Assembly: GCA_021443335.1 (NCBI GenBank)
Contig: JABUUE010000002.1
Span: forward strand, 63,803 to 123,831
Source of the DNA: Bacteroidaceae bacterium
GTDB taxonomy: Bacteria > Bacteroidota > Bacteroidia > Bacteroidales > Bacteroidaceae
DNA length: 60,029 nucleotides
Direction: 5' to 3'
The position numbers and the translations under genes are program-made. Shown here piece by piece: positions 44,559 to 53,000 of the stretch. How positions within the stretch are numbered: the stretch's first letter is position 1; every line of letters starts with the position of its first letter. The notes under the pieces are model-generated. The model was not told the origin of the DNA. It saw only the letters and a program-made list of their open reading frames with translations, and made no database searches.

Positions 44559-45884
44559 ATGAAAGAACTAAACCAGGAGATAGTCACTCAAGCCATTGAC
44601 GAGTTGGGATTGGGCGACTTCTCGCAAGCCACAATCCGCGATATCCAGTCCCTGTCGCGCGTTATTGAAGAGAAGACAGGACAACCAGTTATCCACCTTG
44701 AGATGGGAGTGCCGGGACTGAAACCCTCCGACATAGCCCTCAACGCCGAGATGAAAGCGCTGCAGGAAGGCTGCGCCACCATTTACCCCCCTAATGGCGG
44801 TATCCCGCGCATCAAGAAAGCCGCGTCAGAGTTCGTCAAGGCGTTCGTCGGCGTTGACATCGCTCCCCTTGGCTGCATTCCTACCACAGGCAGCATGCAA
44901 GGCACTTTCGCCACATTCACAACTTTGAAACACGCCATGACAGCGAAAGACGGCAAGGAGCCTTCCGTGCTGCTCATACAGCCGGGATTTCCCGTGCAGA
45001 CCACACAGTGCGACGTTATCGGGCTGCGCCATGTGGCGTTAGACATTTACGACTACCGCGGACAGGAGCTCATCGCAAAACTCGAGGAGATAATCAAGGC
45101 AGAGAATGTCTGCGGCATTGTCTATTCCAACCCCAACAACCCGTCGTGGGTGTGCTTCAACGAGGAGGAACTGCGGGGCATCGGCGCCCTTGCCACAACG
45201 TATGACGTCATAGTCCTCGAAGACCTCGCCTATTTCGCAATGGATTTTCGTCGCGACCTCTCACACCCCTACCAAGAGCCATACCAGGCCACGGTGGCAA
45301 AATACACGGACAACTATGTGCTCGCCATTTCCGGATCGAAAGCCTTCTCCTATGCCGGACAGCGCATAGGCGTAAGCTGCATCAGCGACAAGCTCTATCA
45401 CCGCGTCTTCACCCCGCTGCAGGAGAACTTCGGAGTAGGGGAGTTCGGCGATTTCTTCGCCAACCGTCTGATGTACACCTTCTCCAGCGGCACAACACAT
45501 TCCGTGCAGCACGCCATGGCAGCACTCATGGAAGCCGCTTGCTTCGGCAAGTACAACTTCATCGACGATGTCCGAGAATACGGTCGTCGCGCGCAGTTTA
45601 TGAAGAATGTGCTGCTCGACAACGGCTTTTACCTCGTTTACGACAACGACATGGGAGCACCCCTCGCCGATGGCTTCTATTTCACCGTACAATATCCGGG
45701 AATGACAGACCTTGAGCTCACCCGCCGACTGATGTATTACGGCATCGCAGTCTATCCACTGGACACCATGGGCTCACTGCAGCAGGGAGTGAGAATATGC
45801 ACCTCATTCTTCGCCGACGACCAGCACGACCTCTTTGCGCATCGCATCGCCGCCTTCCACAAGGATTTAACAGCAAAGCATTAA
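44559..45884 (+). CDS. Pyridoxal-phosphate aminotransferase, class I/II
   Basis: 441 residues, fold type I. The start MKELNQEIVTQAIDELGLGD, then EMGVPGLKPSD, the cofactor phosphate region TTGSMQGTFATF, YSNPNNPSWVC, the aspartate-tyrosine pair VLEDLAYFAMD and the Schiff-base lysine in ISGSKAFSYAGQRIG (about residue 260). The substrate amino acid cannot be told. No pathway gene is adjacent. The long structured leader could regulate it. Confidence 0.87.
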   Translation: MKELNQEIVTQAIDELGLGDFSQATIRDIQSLSRVIEEKTGQPVIHLEMGVPGLKPSDIALNAEMKALQEGCATIYPPNGGIPRIKKAASEFVKAFVGVDIAPLGCIPTTGSMQGTFATFTTLKHAMTAKDGKEPSVLLIQPGFPVQTTQCDVIGLRHVALDIYDYRGQELIAKLEEIIKAENVCGIVYSNPNNPSWVCFNEEELRGIGALATTYDVIVLEDLAYFAMDFRRDLSHPYQEPYQATVAKYTDNYVLAISGSKAFSYAGQRIGVSCISDKLYHRVFTPLQENFGVGEFGDFFANRLMYTFSSGTTHSVQHAMAALMEAACFGKYNFIDDVREYGRRAQFMKNVLLDNGFYLVYDNDMGAPLADGFYFTVQYPGMTDLELTRRLMYYGIAVYPLDTMGSLQQGVRICTSFFADDQHDLFAHRIAAFHKDLTAKH

Positions 45885-46151
45885 GCACTTTGTACTTATG
45901 ACTTAAAACTTACCACTTGTACTTATGACATGTGTAAGTGGAGTAATGGTAATGGTCAGGGTGATTCGAGAGAAAAAAATTACCCTGACTCCGCTTGCGT
46001 ACATACATTCATTCGCTTACTTGGCAAGAAACAAGCTGAATATTGCTGTATGTTAGTCAAGGTTGCTGTCCGCAGAACAAAAAAAAACGAAATAACTTGC
46101 ACGATAAATAAATAATTTGCTAACTTTGCAGCCGATTTAAGAATTATCAAT
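45885..46151. other. Spacer with GTACTTATGAC repeats and the promoter of the export gene
   Basis: GTACTTATGAC occurs twice (45892 and 45919 areas), and CACTT/AAGTG arms give a small hairpin near 45915-45940. TAACTTTG at 46121-46128, with CTTG 21 bases upstream, is a good promoter for the next gene, with a leader of about 20 bases. Confidence 0.6.
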
Positions 46152-46934
46152 ATGAATAGAATGTTAAAATTAGCGGTTGCTATAATTGCAGCTGTAGTGA
46201 TTACTGGTTGCGGAAACTACAAGAAAGTTACCTATTTCCAGAATATTGACAAAATATCTCTTGCTGCCTCAAAAGGTCTGTACGACGCGCGCATCATGCC
46301 AAAGGACTTGCTTACCATCTACGTGAGCACAATAGACCCGAAGGTGGCACAGCCGTTTAATCTAGGCCAGAACCTTAACAGCGGCGGCAACCTCATGCAT
46401 AACTCCATCCAATATCTTGTTGACAACGAGGGCTGCATCAATTTCCCTGTCTTGGGCAAGCTGAAGGTCACTGGTCTCACCATCCGCGAGACTGAACAGC
46501 TGATATCTGACAAGATAGCTCCTTATCTTGCAGAGGAAGAGAAGGCAGTGGTCATTTGCCGCATGGCAAGCTTCAGAATCTGCATCTTGGGTGAGACGGG
46601 CAGTAACATCTACACTTTCGACCGCGAGAAGGTCTCTATCGTTGAGGCGATAGCGCAGGCAGGCGACCTTACCCTTTACGGCAAGCGTCAGAACATTCTG
46701 CTCATTCGTGAGGATGCCACGGGACAGAAGTCAATACACAGGTACAACTTCAACGATGCGGAGATTTTCAACGACCCGTACTACTACCTGCAGCAGAACG
46801 ACATCATCTATGTGGAACCAAACAAGATAAAGGCGCGTACGGCGATGTTCGACTCCTCAATATCATACTGGTTGGGACTGTCAACGACAATTATTTCATT
46901 TGGAACACTTTTGTTTACAATTTTTAAAAAATAG
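46152..46934 (+). CDS. Polysaccharide export outer-membrane lipoprotein (Wza/OPX family)
   Basis: 260 residues. Lipoprotein signal MLKLAVAIIAAVVITGCG (Cys about 20), then the poly-export domain with YDARIMPKDLLTIYVS and GCINFPVLGKLKVTGLTI, an SLBB-like repeat CILGETGSNIYTF followed by IAQAGDLTLYGKRQNILL, and a C-terminal hydrophobic helix WLGLSTTIISFGTLLFTIF. It forms the outer-membrane channel for capsule or exopolysaccharide. Unusually, no Wzc-type kinase or glycosyltransferase follows; the next gene is glmS. Confidence 0.9.
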   Translation: MNRMLKLAVAIIAAVVITGCGNYKKVTYFQNIDKISLAASKGLYDARIMPKDLLTIYVSTIDPKVAQPFNLGQNLNSGGNLMHNSIQYLVDNEGCINFPVLGKLKVTGLTIRETEQLISDKIAPYLAEEEKAVVICRMASFRICILGETGSNIYTFDREKVSIVEAIAQAGDLTLYGKRQNILLIREDATGQKSIHRYNFNDAEIFNDPYYYLQQNDIIYVEPNKIKARTAMFDSSISYWLGLSTTIISFGTLLFTIFKK

Positions 46935-46951
46935 TTCGTGCTTCGCACGAG
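46935..46951 (+). terminator. Short hairpin directly after the export gene
   Basis: TCGTGC TTC GCACGA stem at 46936-46950, starting two bases after the stop codon. There is no T run, so termination is uncertain. Confidence 0.4.
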
Positions 46952-47138
46952 GCTAAAAGCTAAAGGCTGATGGCTAAAGGCCACAGTTTACGAAATTTTG
47001 CGAAGGGTATATTGACCATTAGCTTTTAGCCATTAGTCATTAGCCTTCGCAAGCAGGCTTGCGAAACCCAAACTAAAGTTATTGGCCATTAGCTTTTAGC
47101 CATCAGCCATTAGCCTTTGCAAGCAGGCTTGCGAAACC
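46951..47138. repeat. TTAGCC/GGCTAA repeat cluster with GCAAGCAGGCTTGC hairpins upstream of glmS
   Basis: Two ~54-bp direct copies (47015-47068 and 47085-47138, 70 bases apart) each hold TTAGCTTTTAGCCAT words and a GCAAGC AG GCTTGC hairpin. An inverted copy of the TTAGCC part lies at 46951-46982. No obvious -7 box for glmS is visible. Confidence 0.85.
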
Positions 47139-47153
47139 TAATAAATATAAATT

Positions 47154-48998
47154 ATGTGTGGAATAGTCGGATATTTGGGATATCGTAAGGCTTACGATGT
47201 TCTTATAAAGGGATTGAAGCGTCTGGAATACAGAGGCTATGACTCTGCCGGTGTGGCCCTGATAAACGAAGGAAACAATCTGAGTGTATATAAGGCAAAG
47301 GGTAAGGTGGCGAATTTGGAGGAGTTCTGTTCTGACAAGGACATCACCGGCACGGTAGGCATCGCTCACACGCGCTGGGCAACTCACGGTGAGCCTTCGT
47401 CAACAAACGCCCATCCGCACTATTCTCAGAGCCACAACCTCGCAATGATTCATAACGGAATCATAGAGAACTACGCCGACATAAAGAACAAGCTTTCGAA
47501 GGCGGGAGTGGAGTTCCAGTCGGAGACGGACACGGAGGTGTTTATCCAGCTCATAGAATACATTCAACGCTCACAGAAGCTGGACCTTCTTTCATCAGTA
47601 CAACTGGCTATGAGAGAGGTAATTGGAGCTTATGCAATAGCTATTCTTGACAAATCAAACCCTGACTGCATAATAGCTGCCCGCAAGCAGAGTCCGCTGG
47701 TTGTTGGAGTGGGGGAGAAGGAGTTTTTCATCGCCTCTGACGCGTCGCCTATTGTGGAATTCACGAATCAAGTGGTGTATCTGGACGACGAGAATGTGGC
47801 AGTGATAGAGCGTGGCAAGGAACTGCGTATCGTGAGCAAACTAAACGCTGAGCTGCATCCTGAGATTCACAAAGTGGAACTGAACATCGGACAGATTGAG
47901 AAAGGCGGATATCCGCACTTCATGCTCAAGGAGATTTTCGAACAGCCAGACTGTCTGAGAACTTGTATGAGAGGACGCGTTTCGGAAGATGCCGAGAAAG
48001 TAATTCTCTCTGCACTAATTGATTACAAGAAAGAACTTGTAAATGCAAAGCGATATATTATTGTGGCGTGTGGCACAAGCTGGCATGCTGCTCTTATAGG
48101 CAAACAACTGATAGAGGAGTATTCGCGAGTGCCGGTGGAAGTGGAGTATGCTTCCGAGTTCCGCTACAGAAATCCTATCGTGGGCAAAGGTGATGTGGTG
48201 TTGGCGATTTCGCAGAGTGGCGAGACGGCTGATACATTGGCAGCACTGCAATTAGCGAAGAATCGCGGAGCTTTTATCTTTGGTATTTGTAACGCCATCG
48301 GCTCAAGCATTGCCCGAGAGACAAGTACCGGCATATATATTCATGTGGGACCGGAAATTGGCGTGGCTTCAACAAAAGCATTCACCGGACAGGTGACAGT
48401 ACTTTCAATGTTTGCTGTTGCTTTGGGAAAAGAGAAAGGAATGATTCGCGATGCTGACTATAAGTCTGTTCTTAAAGGACTTAACGATATTCCAGGACTT
48501 ATAAGCAAGGTGCTCAAGCAGAACGACAAAATTTCGCTGATAAGCAGGACATTCACTTACGCTCGCAATTTCCTATACCTTGGTCGTGGCATTAACTATC
48601 CGGTTGCACTTGAAGGAGCCTTGAAGCTAAAGGAAATTTCTTACATACATGCAGAAGGTTATCCTGCAGCTGAAATGAAACACGGACCGATTGCGCTGAT
48701 TGATTCTGACATGCCTGTAGTGGCAATAGCCTTGAACAGTCCGCTGTATGAGAAGATTCTCTCTAATATCCAGGAGATAAAAGCACGAAAAGGAAAAGTC
48801 ATTGCCGTGGTTTCTGAAGGCGACGAGAAGGTTTCAAAGATTGCTGATGAGGTAATCGAGATACCTAATTGCCACGAAAGTCTCACGCCATTGCTCACCG
48901 TAATACCGCTGCAACTACTCGCTTACCACATTGCAACATGCAAGGGAAAAGATGTTGACCAACCAAGAAACCTTGCAAAGTCGGTAACTGTAGAATGA
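47154..48998 (+). CDS. glmS: Glutamine-fructose-6-phosphate aminotransferase (isomerizing)
   Basis: First step of UDP-GlcNAc synthesis, feeding peptidoglycan and LPS. 614 residues, as expected. N-terminal glutaminase with catalytic Cys2 (MCGIVGYLG), HTRWATHG and HNGIIENY; then two SIS sugar-isomerase domains with CGTSWHAALIGK, SQSGETADT and the C-terminal NLAKSVTVE, the classical end. The cluster of repeats just upstream makes its transcription start unclear; no glmS ribozyme-like sequence was recognised. Confidence 0.97.
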   Translation: MCGIVGYLGYRKAYDVLIKGLKRLEYRGYDSAGVALINEGNNLSVYKAKGKVANLEEFCSDKDITGTVGIAHTRWATHGEPSSTNAHPHYSQSHNLAMIHNGIIENYADIKNKLSKAGVEFQSETDTEVFIQLIEYIQRSQKLDLLSSVQLAMREVIGAYAIAILDKSNPDCIIAARKQSPLVVGVGEKEFFIASDASPIVEFTNQVVYLDDENVAVIERGKELRIVSKLNAELHPEIHKVELNIGQIEKGGYPHFMLKEIFEQPDCLRTCMRGRVSEDAEKVILSALIDYKKELVNAKRYIIVACGTSWHAALIGKQLIEEYSRVPVEVEYASEFRYRNPIVGKGDVVLAISQSGETADTLAALQLAKNRGAFIFGICNAIGSSIARETSTGIYIHVGPEIGVASTKAFTGQVTVLSMFAVALGKEKGMIRDADYKSVLKGLNDIPGLISKVLKQNDKISLISRTFTYARNFLYLGRGINYPVALEGALKLKEISYIHAEGYPAAEMKHGPIALIDSDMPVVAIALNSPLYEKILSNIQEIKARKGKVIAVVSEGDEKVSKIADEVIEIPNCHESLTPLLTVIPLQLLAYHIATCKGKDVDQPRNLAKSVTVE

Positions 48999-49033
48999 AT
49001 TTATAGATACATTGGTATCGCTATTATGATAAA

Positions 49034-49969
49034 TTGAAAGAACAGACAATAATATTAAATGATGTAAGTCCTGTTTTGTTTTACGGTGTGAAGAACTGCA
49101 ACCTGCAGATGCTTCGCTCTCTCTATCCGAAAGTTAGGATTGTAGGCAGAGACAACATCGTAAAGTTGTATGGTGACAATGAACATCTGGGGATTGTTTC
49201 CAACGTAATCTCCACGATGGAAACGCATCTTTACACTTACAACAAGATTTCGCTCGAAGATATTCTTGACATAACCAACGGACAAAAGACCAACGACGAG
49301 TCTGTTTCAGGCGTAATCTGCTACAATGTAAACGGCAAGGCGATAAAAGCGAAATCCGAAAACCAGCAACTTTTAGTTGACGCTTTCAGAGAGAAAGACA
49401 TGGTTTTTGCCATTGGTCCTGCTGGAACCGGAAAAACTTACTTGAGCATTGCGCTTGCCGTGAAAGCGCTGAAAGACAAGCAGATAAGAAGAATTGTACT
49501 TTCGCGCCCGGCAATTGAGGCTGGCGAGAAACTTGGATTTCTGCCAGGAGAAATGAAAGATAAGATTGCTCCTTATCTTCAGCCGCTATACGATGCTTTG
49601 GAAGATATGATTCCTGGCTCTAAGTTGAGTGACATGATGGACAAGAATGTCATACAGATTGCTCCTTTGGCTTATATGCGCGGCAGAACTTTGTCGGATG
49701 CGGTGGTTATCCTTGACGAGGCACAAAACACCACCTCTGCACAAATGAGGATGTTTCTGACAAGAATGGGCTGGAACACAAAAATGATTATCACTGGCGA
49801 CTCCGCTCAGATAGACCTTCCAAGAGGCGTGAAAAGCGGCTTGATTGAAGCCACTACCCTACTCCAGTCTATCCCTGATTTAAGTATCATCCGAATGACG
49901 GAGAAAGATATTCAAAGACATCGTCTTGTAAACCAGATTGTTAAGGCTTACTCGCAGGCTCAAGTATGA
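49034..49969 (+). CDS. phoH: PhoH-like ATPase
   Basis: 311 residues, usual for the short PhoH form. Walker A AIGPAGTGKTYLSIALAV (about residue 125), Walker B VVILDEAQNT and sensor IITGDSAQIDLPRG. The only plausible in-frame start is TTG at 49034 (MKEQTIILNDVS), since a stop lies at 49004 and no ATG intervenes. The role is unclear; relatives are linked to RNA metabolism and stress. It lies 35 bases after glmS. Confidence 0.92.
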   Translation: MKEQTIILNDVSPVLFYGVKNCNLQMLRSLYPKVRIVGRDNIVKLYGDNEHLGIVSNVISTMETHLYTYNKISLEDILDITNGQKTNDESVSGVICYNVNGKAIKAKSENQQLLVDAFREKDMVFAIGPAGTGKTYLSIALAVKALKDKQIRRIVLSRPAIEAGEKLGFLPGEMKDKIAPYLQPLYDALEDMIPGSKLSDMMDKNVIQIAPLAYMRGRTLSDAVVILDEAQNTTSAQMRMFLTRMGWNTKMIITGDSAQIDLPRGVKSGLIEATTLLQSIPDLSIIRMTEKDIQRHRLVNQIVKAYSQAQV

Positions 49970-49977
49970 AGTGTTAA

Positions 49978-50083
49978 GTACAAAGTTTTAAGTACGATTA
50001 CCTACTTAGTAATCATATTTCGTACTTTCTACTTCGTACTTACTACTTAACAAAGCTAATCATACTTCGTACTTACTACTTAT
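49978..50083. repeat. TACTTCGTACTT repeats and hairpin between phoH and tamB
   Basis: AAGTAC-GATTAC (49990-50001) pairs with GTAATC (50009-50014) and GTACTT (50022-50027). A second TAATCATACTTCGTACTT copy follows near 50059. This sits between convergent genes and may serve as a bidirectional terminator, but T runs are weak. Confidence 0.6.
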
Positions 50084-53000
50084 TTACTTAGAACTTTTTA
50101 TGACTTTTGTACTGTCTTTGCGTTCTGTCTTTGTGGCTCTAAACAACTCCACAAATGTGTAAGCGGTTTTCCTCCACAGGAATCCGGCACCAATTTCTTG
50201 CGTTGTGCCGTCAAGCCAGTCGTATGAATTGTTGTTGTAGTAGAGATTAAGGTATTTACGTCCTTCGCTATCAAGGCGATATTCCAATTCCACATTGTCA
50301 AAGATGGAATTGCTCTGGTTATAATCGACATTTCCTCCCGTTGACACTTTTCCTCCAATGGAAACCTTAAGTCGGTTGTTGAAGAATCTTTTCGCGAACT
50401 TGAACGAGTAGTCTGAATGCAGTTTGCCTTGTGAGTCTGTGCTGTTATCGACACCAATGGAGAGGTCGAGTGAGCGCAGCGCGTTGCCCGTGATATTGTT
50501 AATCTCGTTTTGCAGGAACTGGGTTAAAGCAGAGTTCATAGTGAATGTACCGGTGTTTCCTTCCGCAAGATACATTCCTGTTGTCAACATTGTAACCGCT
50601 AATTTTCCTCGCATCTCCTTGTCCATTGTAGCGAGGTCGGCGCTTGTTTCAAGGTCTCCAGGAGCTTCAAGTGTAAACTCCAATCCCATGTCTTTCAGAG
50701 TCTTTGTTATTACAACTCCGCACTCAAACTGCACAGAGCGTGTAGTTCCTCCTCTTTCCACCTGCGCCTTGTTGATTTCTGTCGCTGCTATATTGAGTCT
50801 CGGGTTCAGCAATTCGCCTGTAAACTCTATGTAACTGCCATTCTTGATGTGGAATGTTTTCAAAGGAATTACCGGCAATGAATATTTCATTTCGCCGCCA
50901 GCGAGATTATAACGTCCTGTAAGCTTTATCTGGTCAGTAGGATTATAGGTCAGACGAAGTTGACCGTCGCCGCTTAAATCCACGTAATTGGAGTGATTTG
51001 TGTTGAGATACGCCATCATCTGTGCTCCAGATGTAACGCTGACGGTCATATCCATTTTGAAACCGCTGAGTTGCGGGCGTTCTACTCTTAGTTTGGAAAT
51101 AGAGTCTTTAACATTGACAAATTTCACAAGTTCGTCAAGATGGTTATCGGTTGTCAGCGGTGAGTCTCTCAAGATGTAAGCGACATTAGTGTTGGAAAGA
51201 ACATCGAGTTTTCCCTTCATTGACAGGTTTCTCATGTGTCCTTTCATTGTTCCGTAGAAATCAACAAACACCTTTCCGTAAGTCTCGGAGCGAGCATTCT
51301 CTTTGGAGTCTATGATACCGTAGTTTTCTGCCTTCATACGAATGTCCATAAACATATCGCTCAGGTCGGCAAAGTCCAGATAACCGGCTATGGTCAGAGG
51401 ATTGTCGTTGTTGGCATACATTTCAAAGTTCTCAAGCAACAAATGGCTGTTGGCAATTCTCACAGGGTCGTTTGAGAAGCGCATGTCTATGCCATAAGGC
51501 ACAGAATAAAGGTGGCAAGAGTCAAGGAAAATCTCGCCATTGACATCAGGTTTTGCCAACGTGCCTTTGATTTCCAGTTCGCCATCGCCTTTTCCCTTTA
51601 ATCCAAACAGATGATTCGGGATAAATCCATTTGCCAAATGCATCGGCATCTCCTTCATTTTTACAGAGGCATCGATAGCTCCCTCGCCGCTTGGGTTGTA
51701 TGAGCCTATGACATCGCAAATTTCCACATCATCCATATAGAGAATTCCGTCTATGTGATGACCGCCGTCGGTTTCTGGCATATAAACAAATTCAGACGAG
51801 AAATCACCAATGTCCAGTCCTGCGTAATTTAGCTTGCTGATAGACGATGATGAAGACACGGAGAAACCTTCTGAATCCTGAATGTAATGGAAATCGCCTT
51901 CAAGCACTCCCCTGATATCCGGCGCGTAAGGAATGGCAGATAATATTTCTTGAAGATTGAGTTTTGTTACGGATAATGTTATGTCTTGCAGCGCATCAGT
52001 ATTATCGTCCATTGTGTAAACCGCAAGACCTTTGCCATCAGAGGAAATCATCTTCATATCCGCCGACACTCTGTTATGCTTGCCGAGGATGATGTAATTA
52101 TCGCTGTTAACCTTGAAATCCTGATAACCAATGACAAGTCCCTCGTCGTCGAGAATCCTCAGTTTCAAACCCTTTTCTATCATCTCAGCATCCACGCCAA
52201 TGCTTAATCCTTCCCTGTCTTTGCTGTCGTTGATAGTGGCATAAGCTTGCAAGCCATGCTCCATCATCTTGCCGTGAAAGAGTGCATTGAACACATATTG
52301 AGGATTGTCCTTGTTATTTCTAACCTGTCCGTCAAACACACATTGTGTCTCGTTACTCTTCATATTCAGCTTTATCGTGTCAACCATCACCGACTCGTAA
52401 TCCATACCAAGAATATTGGCATATCCGTTAATGCCGTAAAGTGGTTCTGAAGTCAAGTGGATATCTACATCCTTATACCCCAAGCCTTTATACTTCATGA
52501 AACTACTTAGAGGGTTGTGCTCCCCTACCTTGACATCAATGCTTGCCATCGGAAGTCCAGCCCAGAGTTTCTCTATGTTGATAACTCTTTCTTGTGAGTC
52601 GTTTGCTATGGTTTCTGCCGTTTTGCCGATGCGCTCCAACAGTGAGCTGCAGCTACCTTTTGCTTGAAGACTACAGTAAAAGTCGCCACAAATGATTTTA
52701 GCATAAGTTGTATCGCGAGCCGACAAAACATCGAAAGTAACATCGGCAGGATGATAGATTGTGTCTGACTCAATGAACAAATGATCGAAAGTACCGTTGG
52801 CACGGAAATTATCTGCGATGTTCGACAAACCTTCTTTGGCGACAAAATCCACATTAAACCTTAAACCGCAGCTGAATTTAGACTCGTTTTCAGACTTGGT
52901 GTCAAACTCTTTGAAATCCACACGCGAGATATCACCAGCCAAAGTGCAGTCAAGAGATTTCCTTGACAGATTTGCCGACAAATCAAGTACGCCGTTCACC

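Noticed and set aside
45930..46115. Open frame of 61 codons before the export gene
   Set aside because: It runs through the repeat and A-rich spacer into the promoter region and has no domain; it is more likely noncoding.
46951..47153. glmS ribozyme or other riboswitch before glmS
   Set aside because: The region consists of TTAGCC repeats and simple hairpins; no ribozyme core was recognised, and the glmS ribozyme is not typical of this phylum.
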